Under the pieces are notes generated by a model. The model had not been told where the DNA came from and ran no database searches. It saw only the letters and a program-made list of their open reading frames with translations. 64,000 nt of DNA from Limnochorda pilosa (lineage in GTDB: Bacteria; Bacillota; Limnochordia; Limnochordales; Limnochordaceae), in the NCBI RefSeq assembly GCF_001544015.1, contig NZ_AP014924.1, positions 2,852,001 to 2,916,000 on the forward strand, read 5' to 3'. Shown here in pieces: positions 41,840 to 50,783 of the stretch (positions within the stretch are counted from its first letter, which is position 1; each line of letters opens with the position of its first letter). The translations under genes were made by a program, and so were the position numbers.

Positions 41840-43219
41840 CTAGGCGGGCTCCCGGAAGGCCTCGGTAGGCTGCAGGCGCGAGGCCAGCCATCCAGGGTAG
41901 AGGCCTGCCAGGAGCCCCACCGCGACCGCCAGCAGCAGCCCAGACACTGCAGCCAGGGGGTGGAGTCCCTGCAGCTCGGGGAAGAAAGGCGGCCCGGGCA
42001 GCAGGGGCTTGATCAGCCACTGGATGGGCCAGGCCATGACCAGGCCCGCCAGGCCGCCGATGCCCGCCAGGAGCATCGACTCCCCCAGGACCTGCCGCAT
42101 CACCCGGCCCCGGCCCGCTCCCAGGGCCCGGTGGAGGCCGATGGCCCGGCTCTCGTAGGCCAGGTTGACCAGGCTCGCGGTGAGCACCGCCACGCCGCCC
42201 ACCACCACGGCAACGAAGGCCATGCCGCCCAGCAGGGCGATGGAGGTGACCAGGCTCTGCCGAAGGGCCGCGGACGAGCCCCCTTGCGCGATCTCCAATC
42301 TCCACACAAGCTCCGGCCCGCCCGGGCGGCGCGGCGACTGTGCCTCCCGTTGGGCAAGCAGGGGCGTGAGGATCTGCTCCACCTGGCGCTGAGCAGCCAG
42401 CTCCTGTCCCGGCTGGGCCGTGAAGAAAAGCTGCGCGCCCTCGCTTCCGCCGAAGGGTCCCAGGTGCTTCATCTCCGCAGGGTTACGGACTCCGTCGTCA
42501 CCACCGACCCCCACCGCCGTCTCCACCCAGCCGAGCGGCACCAGCACCTGTGGATCCAGACCGAAGATGGCGACGGCCGCCTGAGCGGGCTGCTGGTACA
42601 CCCCGATGATCCGGACCGCCGCCGCGGGCGGGAAGCTCTCCTGGCCCGGTGCCAGCATGCTGCGGCGACCCTGGAGGGCCCCGCTCTCCTCCCGCGAGAG
42701 GAGCTTCATCTCCTGCCCCACCGCCTGGCTTGCGCCGCCGAAGATCTGCCGGGCCACGGGCTCGGAGACGACGGCGACCGCCGCGCCCTGCTCCATCTCG
42801 GCCGCTCCGAAGAGGCTGCCGGCAACCGGCTCCAGCTCCAACATGGCGAAATAGTCGGGTTCGACGGCGGACACGGCACCCACCAGGAAGGGCTGGTTTT
42901 CCACCTCCACAGCCACCATGCTCGCCGAAGCGAGGATGGAAGCCCGGGCCACCGAGGGGGCCTCCCGCCGCAGAAGGTTCGCGTCACCAGCCTGGAAAAA
43001 CGGGCCGATAGCAAAGCCCTGGAGGCCCCCGCCCCCTTCCGCGCTCTTGGGGACACCCCGGTAGCTCGCGGTGAAGACGTTGGGTCCCTCCGTGGCCCGC
43101 AGGGTGGGCAGAAGGCCGCTCAAGAGCGCTACCACCGCCCCGGTTCCGAGGGCCACCTGGAGGACCCCCAGCAGGCTGGGAAACCACCGCTGCCGCATCC
43201 GTCTCAGGGCCGCCCGCAC
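41840..43219 (-). CDS. FtsX/MacB-type ABC permease (paralogue of 34895-36229)
   Basis: The 459-residue protein has the one-plus-three helix topology with a large outer domain (VSAVEPDYFAMLELEPVAGSLFGAAEMEQGAAVAVVSEPVARQIFG) and C-terminal motif RAIGLHRALGAGRGRVMRQVLGESMLLAG. It matches the 34895-36229 protein along its length. GTG start with GGGAGGTGATCC upstream. Confidence 0.85.
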   Translation of the reverse strand: MRAALRRMRQRWFPSLLGVLQVALGTGAVVALLSGLLPTLRATEGPNVFTASYRGVPKSAEGGGGLQGFAIGPFFQAGDANLLRREAPSVARASILASASMVAVEVENQPFLVGAVSAVEPDYFAMLELEPVAGSLFGAAEMEQGAAVAVVSEPVARQIFGGASQAVGQEMKLLSREESGALQGRRSMLAPGQESFPPAAAVRIIGVYQQPAQAAVAIFGLDPQVLVPLGWVETAVGVGGDDGVRNPAEMKHLGPFGGSEGAQLFFTAQPGQELAAQRQVEQILTPLLAQREAQSPRRPGGPELVWRLEIAQGGSSAALRQSLVTSIALLGGMAFVAVVVGGVAVLTASLVNLAYESRAIGLHRALGAGRGRVMRQVLGESMLLAGIGGLAGLVMAWPIQWLIKPLLPGPPFFPELQGLHPLAAVSGLLLAVAVGLLAGLYPGWLASRLQPTEAFREPA

Positions 43220-43299
43220 CCCGGATCACCTCCCGCAGCACCCTGGTCCGCCCCGTCGTCGTCACGTCGACCAAGCGTCCCTGCACCCCGAACACCCGC

Positions 43300-44655
43300 T
43301 CACTCCCGGAGAGCCTCCGCCGGATCCTGGGAGGCCGCCGCGAGCGCCGGGTAGAGGCCGAAGAGGAGGCTGGCTCCCAAGGCGGCCGCCAGGCCCCAGA
43401 GCACTGGCCCCAGCCCCAAGCGGATCCCTTCCTCGAAAAGCCCGGAGGGCACACCCCGCAGGACCAGACCCTCCACCACCCGTACCCCGCCCAGGGCGAT
43501 CAGGAGCCCTGCGACGCCGCCGCCCAGCCCCAGCACCAGGGACTCCAGCAGCGTCTGGCCGAAAACCACCCGGCGCGAGGCGCCCAAAGCCGTGCTCAGG
43601 GCCAGGTGCCGCCTCCGCCTCACCACCCGGGTGAGAAAGAGGTTGAGCACGTTCAGGCTGGCCACCAGCAGCGCCAGCGAGGCCAGGCCGCCGACGGCCA
43701 GCAGCGCCCGCCGCTGCTGCTCGGGAACCAGGTCCTGGGGCGACGTGATCGTCATCTGCTCAGGGCCGAAGGCCTCGCTCAGGATCAGCTCCAGGGCTCG
43801 CCGGACCGCGCCCCGATCGGCGTCCAGCCGGGGCACCACCTGCAGGTCTTCCAGGACGGCGTCCTCGGCGAAATCCGGAGCGCCCCATGGCCCGTAGGCC
43901 ATCTCCCGCGGCCCGAAGGGGCTGGCTACGGGAGACGGGCCGTCGGGTCGCCGAACCACCGCCACGATGCTCCAGGTGCGTCCGAAGGCCGTCACCTGGT
44001 GGCCCGGTACCTGGTCCAGAGGCACGTCTGGTAGGAAGCGTTCCGCCCAGGCCTCTTCCACCGCCAGGATCGTGCGTCCGGCCCTCACGTCCTCCCACGC
44101 GAAGGGCTGCCCCGCAACCACCTGGTAGCTGTCGCTCCCGAAGAAGTCAGCGCCCACCGGTACCAGGTGCAGCGAAGGCTGCTCGCCCTCCGACACGGGC
44201 AAAGGCTCACCGTCCACGGCCTGCAGCGGGGCGCTGCTCCGGCTACGGCCCCCGCCCAGGAGCACGGACTCGACGCCCTCAACCTGGTCCCGCATGCGGA
44301 GGGCCAGCTCCAGGGTAAGACGGGGCGGCTCTCCCTCCAGCCGTCGCAGGGGCAGGACGGCGGGAGCATCCGGCCTGAAGAGCTGGCTCACGTCCGCCTG
44401 CTGCGGCATAATGGTGAAGGCCCTGTACTCGGGCATCGCCTCGGTGCTGCGCTGGGCTGCGCCCGAGAAGGCGAGGAAGCTCAGGGCGGTGGAAAGGACG
44501 GCCACACCTAAGGCCAACCCCAACAGAACCAGCACCGACTCGAGCCAGCGGTTTCGGAGCTGCCGCCGGGCCAGGAGGAAGAGCCCGGTGATCCGGGCGA
44601 AGCCGGACGTTGAGGGCACGGAGGTATGCGGATGCGCCTGCCGTTCGATGGCCAT
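43300..44655 (-). CDS. FtsX/MacB-type ABC permease (paralogue of 36270-37637)
   Basis: The 451-residue permease starts at ATG 44655 (GGAGGTGAGG upstream). A helix (LESVLVLLGLALGVAVLSTALSFL), an outer domain and the C-terminal FtsX unit (RRRHLALSTALGASRRVVFGQTLLESLVLGLGGG) are visible. First gene of the permease-permease-HlyD transcript. Confidence 0.85.
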   Translation of the reverse strand: MAIERQAHPHTSVPSTSGFARITGLFLLARRQLRNRWLESVLVLLGLALGVAVLSTALSFLAFSGAAQRSTEAMPEYRAFTIMPQQADVSQLFRPDAPAVLPLRRLEGEPPRLTLELALRMRDQVEGVESVLLGGGRSRSSAPLQAVDGEPLPVSEGEQPSLHLVPVGADFFGSDSYQVVAGQPFAWEDVRAGRTILAVEEAWAERFLPDVPLDQVPGHQVTAFGRTWSIVAVVRRPDGPSPVASPFGPREMAYGPWGAPDFAEDAVLEDLQVVPRLDADRGAVRRALELILSEAFGPEQMTITSPQDLVPEQQRRALLAVGGLASLALLVASLNVLNLFLTRVVRRRRHLALSTALGASRRVVFGQTLLESLVLGLGGGVAGLLIALGGVRVVEGLVLRGVPSGLFEEGIRLGLGPVLWGLAAALGASLLFGLYPALAAASQDPAEALRE

Positions 44656-44869
44656 GGCCTCACCTCCCGGAGGCCAGCCGGTCACTCCCGGCGGTCTCGA
44701 CCAGTGCTAGGTTCTCCCTCATGAACTGCCATTCCTGTGAGCAGACTTTGTTGGCTGGTCAGCCCACCAGGCGCGGTGTGCCGCCCCCTATGATGGGGCG
44801 TGCGCGTCTCTTCCGACCAGTGAGTCCCATCCCTCCGGGGCTTCCGAGCCTCAGCTCGGAAGCCTTGGC

Positions 44870-45390
44870 GCAAAGCTAGCGATATGGTCTCCGCCATGCC
44901 CTGTCGGGAGAATGCTGGCACCAACGCGTAGCGAACCCCTTCCTCCTCGTCGATCCGCTCGGCCACCCCCCGCTGGTCCAGTAGATCGAACTGCCAAGGC
45001 GCCAGCTTCTCAAGCTGGCTTCTGTGGCCGTGCCACTCCACCCCGAGGATGGAGCCGAACCCGTTCTCCTCGATGCTCTCGATGGCCGTCTCGCTGTACA
45101 TCCCCGCATCCCCGACGAAGATGGCCCGTTCGATGTGGAAGCGCTCCTTGAGCGTCGTCATCTGTGCCTGAACCGTGCTGCGATCGGACGGGGGCTGCCG
45201 GCCGCTGGCGGCGCAGGCACGCCTGGATCGCATCGAAGTGCTGGTTGAGCACGTCCATGACGCAGTAGAGCTCCTCCTCGTGGAGGCGCGTGGCCGAGAG
45301 GGCTCGGGCGACCACCGTGTCCCCCAGCCGCTCCTTGAGGCTCAGCTTGCTGGCCGGTTCGATCGACGGGATCGATGGGACCGAAACCAG
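44870..45390 (-). pseudogene. IS1634/IS4-type transposase remnant
   Basis: Two pieces of one transposase lie close together on the minus strand: SKLSLKERLGDTVVARALSATRLHEEELY...MDVLNQHFDAIQ, then TVQAQMTTLKERFHIERAIFVGDAGMYSETAIESIEENG...ETISLALRQGF. The central catalytic block (YDVTSTYFEG...) seen in the copy at 60480-61078 is missing and the frames differ, so this is a deleted relic. No terminal repeats recognised. Confidence 0.7.
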
Positions 45391-45429
45391 AGGTTTCAAT
45401 CCACGCGTGCGCGGCAAACACTGTACGTC

Positions 45430-46068
45430 TCAGATCCCCAGGAATCTCTGCAAGCCATGTTTCAGAAGCGAAGGCACCATGGCAAACGCCAAGAACACAC
45501 CCAGCAGAGCAATGCTAGCCGGCAGTGCTCGGCTCTCTCTCCGGCGGAGGAGTCCCGCGTGGCACAACCCAATCTGAAGCAACTGCACCCCACGTCCACC
45601 CCAGACAAGCAAGCGTCTCGCGCCGGATTGCTCTATGAGTCTCTGACTGGCCTCAAGCAGTGCAACGTACTCCTCAGGAGATCCCAGCGCATCCGGCGCA
45701 ACAGGTATCTCCGGCGCTAGGATCCAAACGGGAACGAGTGTGGCAGCGCTCCATACTGCAGCTATGAGAAATGTGTTGCCCCAGATCACGAAACTGTTGG
45801 TCTCCACTTCCGTAAACAGCGAGACAACGAATCCTCCGACCAACCACGAGAAAAGCACTCCGAGGACTCCACCACCGACGCCGAATACGTACGAAAGCCA
45901 TGAGGGCAATGGTCCTGCAAACGTCAGATGTCTACTCGCAAGGACACCCGCAGTTCCCTGCAGTATACCTGTGAGCGTCACAATCTGCCACGGCAAGCGC
46001 GGCTGCTCAATGGCTCGATAGTAGTATTCCAGCGGCCTAGCAGCCCAGCTCGTCCTCGTCATTGTCAT
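45430..46068 (-). CDS. Membrane protein, Yip1-like, of the peptide/ABC cluster
   Basis: The 212-residue protein begins PLEYYYRAIEQPRLPWQIVTLTGILQG and has about five hydrophobic segments (GVLGVLFSWLVGGFVVSLF, NTFLIAAVWSAATLVPVWIL). The layout resembles Yip1-domain proteins, often partners of ABC ATPases. ATG 46068 with GGAGGG upstream; its start overlaps the ATPase gene end by 32 bp. Likely the last gene of the coupled cluster. Confidence 0.65.
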   Translation of the reverse strand: MTMTRTSWAARPLEYYYRAIEQPRLPWQIVTLTGILQGTAGVLASRHLTFAGPLPSWLSYVFGVGGGVLGVLFSWLVGGFVVSLFTEVETNSFVIWGNTFLIAAVWSAATLVPVWILAPEIPVAPDALGSPEEYVALLEASQRLIEQSGARRLLVWGGRGVQLLQIGLCHAGLLRRRESRALPASIALLGVFLAFAMVPSLLKHGLQRFLGI

Positions 46069-46786
46069 CGCGATGTCCCTCCGCAAGACGCTCCAACCGA
46101 CGAATGATAGCCTGTGCGTCGTGGATCTCGCCCATCTCAAGAACATGGCCGCGGTGCACCAGAAGTATCACAGATCCAACCCGACTGGCCAGGAAGGGAT
46201 CGTGGGTCGCGTACAGAACGATCTTGCCGCGTTCGGTCACTGCCTGGATTTCGCGCACCAGCAGTTCCCTGCTTAGGACATCAAGGTGCGCGTCGGGCTC
46301 GTCCAGGGCATAGAGGTCCGCGTTACGTGCGAGCGTCAGGGCGATCGCGAGCCGCTGCTGGTTGCCTCGCGAATACTCGCCGGTGGTCTGCTTCCGCAAC
46401 AGGGTCTCCTGAGGCACCCAGCGCTGCACGACCGCTGCGAAGCGGTCGATGTACCCTTGCTCATGCCACAGGGCCTCCACGAACTCGGCGATCTCCCAAC
46501 CAGTAAGCCACGACGGCAGTTCCGGTTCGTCGGCCAGGAAGGCGAGCAGGCGTCGATAGGTACTGCCGGTTCGAGAACTCGCGCCCTTAATGCGTATCTC
46601 CCCGCGGGCAGGTAGGAGTGTCGCAATCGCTCTCAACAGGGTGGTCTTTCCAGCCCCGTTGGGGCCCAGGAGCGCTCCTACCTGACCGGGTTTCAGGCCA
46701 AACGTCACATCCTGCACCCCAGCTCCGCTTTGATACGTGACGCTGATCCCTCGAAGCTCAAGGCTCGCCCCACCCGTATCGCTCAA
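46037..46786 (-). CDS. ABC transporter ATP-binding protein of the peptide cluster
   Basis: The ATPase has about 249 residues: Walker A GPNGAGKTTLL, a modified signature EYSRGNQQRLAIALTLA (in place of LSGGQQQR), Walker B LYALDEPDAHLD and H-loop YATHDPF. Exporters of lantibiotic and bacteriocin immunity type often have such variants. The start is uncertain: TTG 46786 follows GGAGG; the frame is open to 46855. The C-terminal tail is very acidic (DDNDEDE). Confidence 0.82.
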   Translation of the reverse strand: MSDTGGASLELRGISVTYQSGAGVQDVTFGLKPGQVGALLGPNGAGKTTLLRAIATLLPARGEIRIKGASSRTGSTYRRLLAFLADEPELPSWLTGWEIAEFVEALWHEQGYIDRFAAVVQRWVPQETLLRKQTTGEYSRGNQQRLAIALTLARNADLYALDEPDAHLDVLSRELLVREIQAVTERGKIVLYATHDPFLASRVGSVILLVHRGHVLEMGEIHDAQAIIRRLERLAEGHRDDNDEDELGC

Positions 46787-46823
46787 CGAGCCCAATCCTC
46801 CAAGAGGGCACCCACAAGAAGTG

Positions 46824-47150
46824 CTAGCAGCGAAAGACAACCGACACAGACCCACTGCGAGGAGAATCGCCGCTCGCGCTCAGAGTGGAAACCCATGGCA
46901 GTAGACCAAAGGCAGCACTCATCAGAATACCAAACACCTCCACGGGCCCGTGCGGTAACATGCGAGGAACCCTGCTTCTCCATGCGAGCGGGGCTGCACG
47001 AAATACGATTCCGTGAGCGATTCCCTGCAGCACTAACTCAAAGGGAAGGACTCTGGCCGTCGGGGCCAACAGGAGGCCAATGAACCAACCGATCCCGTAG
47101 AGTAGGGCGGCTGTTGCAAGAGCATATCTAAAGGAGTCCGTCGATCCCAC
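46824..47150 (-). CDS. Small hydrophobic membrane protein of the peptide cluster
   Basis: About 108 residues with two to three membrane helices (YALATAALLYGIGWFIGLLLA, VFGILMSAAFGLLPWVSTL). The GTG at 47150 overlaps the end of the large membrane protein gene by 23 bp and the ribosome site is poor, so the true start may differ. Size and place resemble immunity or accessory membrane proteins. Family not recognised. Confidence 0.45.
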   Translation of the reverse strand: MGSTDSFRYALATAALLYGIGWFIGLLLAPTARVLPFELVLQGIAHGIVFRAAPLAWRSRVPRMLPHGPVEVFGILMSAAFGLLPWVSTLSASGDSPRSGSVSVVFRC

Positions 47151-48402
47151 CTCCTAACCAAGCACCAAGAAAGACAAGGAGCCACGTTCCCGGGATAGCG
47201 ACCCACGCCATTACCCACGGCTTCTCACTGGCGAGTGTAAGACCCCACCCTGCAAGCCACATTGCTGGAAGGAGAGAATACAACCACACCCCCGGGAAAG
47301 GCGCCAGCAGACATGCGGTGGTGACAAGAAGCACGCCGACTCTGCTGCGCCACACGGTGCGACTCCATTCCTTGACACCCGTGGGCGAGAGCCCGAGATA
47401 GCCTGTGGTGAAAGGGACGGGTAACACGAGAAGGTGACGCCATAGAGCGAATGATACGCCCCACGCTGCGAAAAACCAGGCCCAATGCCCCGAGAGGACG
47501 CCCTCCCGCCATGGCAAGTACAGCGCACCCAGGACGAATCCGACTGACGTTCCCGCAAACTCGACTCGACGTTGTTCCAGTAGGGGCAGTCGGTGCTCGA
47601 TCTGGACCACTGCCGGTATGGGTAGGCTACGTCTCGCTGAAGTGAAACGTGGGAACGTTCGACCCGCCAGGCGTATCGTGGTGCCTGCAAGGACACCGAA
47701 GAACAGCACGTGGAACAGAGGGGGTAGCTGTAGTAGCATCCACCAAGGATCAAGGGCAGGTCTCAATGCTTCCAGCCCTGCGCGGAGCCCCCTAGGCATG
47801 ACGGCTTGCACATCCGGCGATGGAGCCGTTGCCCACGAACCTACCAACAAACCCAACGCAGTTGCGAGGCCAAACCCGACCAACCAGTGCCAGCGCCAAC
47901 GCCCCGCAAGTGGAAGGGCGAACAGCATCGGCAGCCAGAACAACCAAGCCAACGCCCCGAGTGAGAGGTTGAGAGTCAGGGACGGCACCACGACGAGTGG
48001 ACCCCCAACCGCGACACTGAGTAGCAGCACTGTTGTGAGGCGCTCAAGCGCGAGCAACTGACGCGGTATGGGACTGATCCACAACACCAGCGGAGCTCTC
48101 CGGTCAAGTGGAAGCCCCTGCACAAGCTCCTGCAGGAAAACGGTATTGAATGCGAGCCCGAACAAGACCATACCGGCTACCAGCTGGGGACCGTCGTCGG
48201 AGCCCTCTCGCAACAAGGTAGAACTGGCTAGCCACATTGCCGTACTGACCACGACAACCCATCCGGCCGACAGCAGAAGCAACAACGCCAGAGCCACCGC
48301 CCGGGCGGACGCGTCGGACGGATCTCGGCTGTGGAGGAGGGTCCTCCACAGCCGGACGCGCCATCTTGCCAATGCTCTGAACGCCGGCAGCAGTTCTTGC
48401 AT
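47128..48402 (-). CDS. Large polytopic membrane protein of the peptide cluster
   Basis: The 424-residue protein has about ten membrane helices (AVALALLLLLSAGWVVVVSTAMWL, LLSVAVGGPLVVVPSLTLNLSLGALAWLFWLPMLFALPLAG, VGVLLVTTACLLAPFPGVWLYSLL). It resembles ABC-2-like permeases and the large membrane proteins of circular bacteriocin loci only in topology. The ATG at 48402 overlaps the stop of the small peptide gene (TGATG). Confidence 0.7.
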   Translation of the reverse strand: MQELLPAFRALARWRVRLWRTLLHSRDPSDASARAVALALLLLLSAGWVVVVSTAMWLASSTLLREGSDDGPQLVAGMVLFGLAFNTVFLQELVQGLPLDRRAPLVLWISPIPRQLLALERLTTVLLLSVAVGGPLVVVPSLTLNLSLGALAWLFWLPMLFALPLAGRWRWHWLVGFGLATALGLLVGSWATAPSPDVQAVMPRGLRAGLEALRPALDPWWMLLQLPPLFHVLFFGVLAGTTIRLAGRTFPRFTSARRSLPIPAVVQIEHRLPLLEQRRVEFAGTSVGFVLGALYLPWREGVLSGHWAWFFAAWGVSFALWRHLLVLPVPFTTGYLGLSPTGVKEWSRTVWRSRVGVLLVTTACLLAPFPGVWLYSLLPAMWLAGWGLTLASEKPWVMAWVAIPGTWLLVFLGAWLGGGIDGLL

Positions 48403-48656
48403 CAATAGCTGACAATCTGGCCTACCGACATGGTCCGAGCAAGAAGGAGTATCAACCCAACGTACGGGGCAATGGCTCCTACTTGGATGATCCATTGGAT
48501 GAGCGTTGGCGAAACCACAATACCGAATCTCGCAAGTAGCAGGGAGACAACCAGGCCCGTGGCAAGGACTACGGGAATGGCCAGACTTCCGACGACTACC
48601 AGGACCAGTGATGCGAAGGGGCTGAGCGCGCTGCGCCTAATACTGAGCATTTCCAT
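48402..48656 (-). CDS. Small hydrophobic peptide, possible circular-bacteriocin-like precursor
   Basis: The 84-residue peptide is nearly all hydrophobic. A leader-like first third (MEMLSIRRSALSPFASLVLVVVGSLAIP) is followed by LARFGIVVSPTLIQWIIQVG and AIAPYVGLILLLARTMSVGQ and an end in IVSY. Circular bacteriocins (AS-48, gassericin A) share a FGI motif early in the mature chain, amphipathic helices around a Gly, and an aromatic last residue. The match is short and the mature ends are unknown; an ABC small subunit is the alternative. ATG follows AAGAGGTG. Confidence 0.5.
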   Translation of the reverse strand: MEMLSIRRSALSPFASLVLVVVGSLAIPVVLATGLVVSLLLARFGIVVSPTLIQWIIQVGAIAPYVGLILLLARTMSVGQIVSY

Positions 48657-48658
48657 CA

Positions 48659-48874
48659 CTAACACCTCTTGTCGAGCTGATGTGCTGCAGCCATTCTCGG
48701 CACTGATTCCATATCCTCGCAAATGACGATCTCGAAGCACCACTTCTTTCGCGGCCATTTGACACCCAGGAGCTCTCGCGCCGCCAGCACCGGCGTTCTG
48801 GGGCCCTTATCAACGCCTCTCGCCGTCCCATGAAGGAATGCCTCTTTCCAGGACGAAGATCCGCCGGGGGCCAC
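48659..48874 (-). CDS. Possible small protein coupled to the peptide gene
   Basis: A 71-codon frame whose stop lies 2 bp before the peptide start and which contains that gene's ribosome site. Its C-terminal part (LGVKWPRKKWCFEIVICEDM then ESVPRMAAAHQLDKRC) looks protein-like; the N-terminal part and start are doubtful. No family recognised. Confidence 0.3.
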   Translation of the reverse strand: MAPGGSSSWKEAFLHGTARGVDKGPRTPVLAARELLGVKWPRKKWCFEIVICEDMESVPRMAAAHQLDKRC

Positions 48875-49003
48875 GGGTGCCTTCGTGGCCGCGGCTGGGG
48901 GGCGCAGCTCTCCCCAGGGCCGTCCGCTCGAAAGCTAGACCGTTCGCATCGCGCCTCGGCCGTTCGGGGCGCCCAAGAAGGAAACAGGAAAGGAAGCGAC
49001 TCC

Positions 49004-50032
49004 ATGGCGACACCCATCATCCAGCTCGGGCTGGGGCCCATCGGACAGGGCATCGTCCGGCACATCCTGGCTCGCCGGGATTACGACGTGGTGGGGGCGG
49101 TCGATCCGGCCCCCGACAAGGCCGGCCGATCCCTGGCCGAGGTCGTGGGGCTGGAGGCGGGCGCCCCGGGTGCCGATGCCGCCCGGTCGGTCACGGTTCG
49201 AGCCTCCCTGGACGAGGCCCTGGCTGCGGCCTCGGTGGCCCCCGTCCTGGCGATCCACACCACCAGCTCCTTCCTCTCCCAGGTGACCCCACAGCTCGTG
49301 GAGGCTGCCGACCGCGGGCTGAACGTGGTCTCCACGTGCGAGGAGCTCTCGTACCCCTTCCACCACCATCCGGACCAGGCCCGAGCCATCGACGAGGCAG
49401 CTCGTCGCGCCGGCGTCAGCGTGCTGGGCACCGGGGTGAACCCCGGCTTCGTGATGGACTTGCTCCCCGTCTGCCTTACGGGGGTCGCGGCGTCGGTCCT
49501 GAGCGTCCACGTGGACCGGGTGGTGGACGCGGGCACCCGGCGCGGGCCGCTGAAGAAGAAAGTGGGCGCCGGCATCAGCTTGGAGGAGTTCCACCGGCGG
49601 GCCGCCTCGGGCACCTTCGGCCACATCGGGCTCGTGGAGTCCGTGGCCATGGTGGGCGCCGCCCTGGGTTGGACCCTGACCCGCATCACCTCGGACCTGC
49701 GCCCCAAGGTGGCCGAGGAGCCCTACGAGAGCCCCGACGTGCGCGTGGCCCCGGGCGACGTGCTCGGCATCGACCAGGTGGCCGCGGGCGTCGACCCCAC
49801 CGGGGCCGAGCGGATCCGGTTTCACCTGCAGATGTACGTGGGCGCCCCAGACCCCCACGACACCGTCCGCCTGGAGGGCAACCCGCCCTTGGAGCTCACC
49901 ATCCCCCGAGGGACGCCGGGGGACGTGGCCACCATGGCGGCGGTCATCAACGCCATCCCCCAGGTGATCGAGGCCGCTCCGGGGCTGAGGACGGTGGTGG
50001 ACCTCCCCGTGCCGCGCTGGCGCCGCCCTTAG
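49004..50032 (+). CDS. DapB-like dehydrogenase (2,4-diaminopentanoate dehydrogenase family)
   Basis: NAD(P)-dependent oxidoreductase of 342 residues with N-terminal Rossmann motif IQLGLGPIGQGIVRHIL and the family block GTGVNPGFVMDLLP. It belongs to the dihydrodipicolinate-reductase-like group that includes 2,4-diaminopentanoate dehydrogenase of ornithine breakdown. No other ornithine pathway genes are adjacent, so the substrate is open. The ATG at 49004 has AGGAAAGG upstream. Composition returns to high GC here. Confidence 0.78.
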   Translation: MATPIIQLGLGPIGQGIVRHILARRDYDVVGAVDPAPDKAGRSLAEVVGLEAGAPGADAARSVTVRASLDEALAAASVAPVLAIHTTSSFLSQVTPQLVEAADRGLNVVSTCEELSYPFHHHPDQARAIDEAARRAGVSVLGTGVNPGFVMDLLPVCLTGVAASVLSVHVDRVVDAGTRRGPLKKKVGAGISLEEFHRRAASGTFGHIGLVESVAMVGAALGWTLTRITSDLRPKVAEEPYESPDVRVAPGDVLGIDQVAAGVDPTGAERIRFHLQMYVGAPDPHDTVRLEGNPPLELTIPRGTPGDVATMAAVINAIPQVIEAAPGLRTVVDLPVPRWRRP

Positions 50033-50058
50033 GGACCCTACGGCCCGAACTGTCCAAC

Positions 50059-50092
50059 GACCCTTCCCGGCGGAGATGAAGCGGGGAGGGTC
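50059..50092 (+). terminator. Terminator after the DapB-like gene
   Basis: GACCCTTCCC pairs with GGGGAGGGTC (one wobble), followed by TCTTGTCC. Confidence 0.7.
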
Positions 50093-50191
50093 TCTTGTCC
50101 TGGTGCCTTTGACCCATTGACGCCGGCTGCGGGTGTGGGTAGCCTTGAATGGGATGTAACCGTATTCTTTGTCGCTTTGGAGGTCATGGCC

Positions 50192-50674
50192 ATGCAGCTC
50201 TCCCGGCAGGCCGACTACGCCATCCGCTTGCTCTTCGAGCTGGCCGTGCGGCCGGGCGAGGTGCGGGACGTGCGCTCCATCGCCGCCGCGTCCGGCGTGC
50301 CCGCCGCCTACGGTGCCAAGCTGATCCAGTCGCTGGCTCGGTCGGGGCTGGTGCGCACCCAGCGGGGCGCCCGGGGCGGCGTCTGGCTTAACCAGAAGCC
50401 CGAGGAGGTCACCCTGCAGCAGGTGGTGGAGGCCGTCGAGGGCCCCACCGTCTACGCGCGCTGCCTGCTCTGGCCGCGGGAGTGCCCGGCGGACCGGCCC
50501 TGCCCCATGCACGACTTCCTGGACGGGCTCTCCCAGGCGGTGAGCGGCTACCTCTCCTCGGTGCGTCTCTCGGACCTGGTGGAGCAGGCCCGTCGCATCA
50601 CGGCCGAATACGGGTCCCAGGACAACACCGCAGGGGAGGACGACGCACCGGCCTCCCAGGACTCGGGCGCCTGA
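50192..50674 (+). CDS. Rrf2-family regulator, NsrR/IscR-like
   Basis: The 160-residue winged-helix regulator starts MQLSRQADYAIRLLFELAV, typical of Rrf2. Three cysteines at about 91, 98 and 104 (C-x6-C-x5-C in ARCLLWPRECPADRPCPMHDF) fit an Fe-S cluster ligand set. The ATG at 50192 lies eight bases after GGAGG; the in-frame ATG 50186 is too close. It is directly upstream of the nitric oxide reductase gene, so a NO-sensing NsrR-type role is likely. Confidence 0.87.
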   Translation: MQLSRQADYAIRLLFELAVRPGEVRDVRSIAAASGVPAAYGAKLIQSLARSGLVRTQRGARGGVWLNQKPEEVTLQQVVEAVEGPTVYARCLLWPRECPADRPCPMHDFLDGLSQAVSGYLSSVRLSDLVEQARRITAEYGSQDNTAGEDDAPASQDSGA

Positions 50675-50703
50675 AGGCGCCTGGCGCGCGACCATAACCG
50701 GAG

Positions 50704-50718
50704 TTTCAAGTCTTGAAA
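50704..50718. promoter_or_regulatory. Palindromic operator upstream of the NO reductase gene
   Basis: TTTCAAG-T-CTTGAAA is a perfect 7-1-7 inverted repeat. CATAAT (50723-50728) just downstream could be the -10, so a bound repressor would block the promoter. The adjacent Rrf2 protein is the likely binder. Confidence 0.65.
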
Positions 50719-50729
50719 GACCATAATAG

Positions 50730-50755
50730 CCTCCCGGGTGATCATCCCCGGGAGG
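50730..50755 (+). other. Hairpin in the norZ leader
   Basis: CCTCCCGGG (50730-50738) and CCCGGGAGG (50747-50755) form a perfect 9-bp stem with an 8-base loop, 28 bases before the start codon. No T-run. It may stabilise the leader or affect translation. Confidence 0.6.
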
Positions 50756-50783
50756 CGGGAGACACGCGGGAGGGGGAAACGCG

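Noticed and set aside
40148-43354. 1068-codon plus-strand frame over the HlyD and permease genes
   Set aside because: The longest frame in the window but purely a shadow of the minus-strand adaptor and permease genes.
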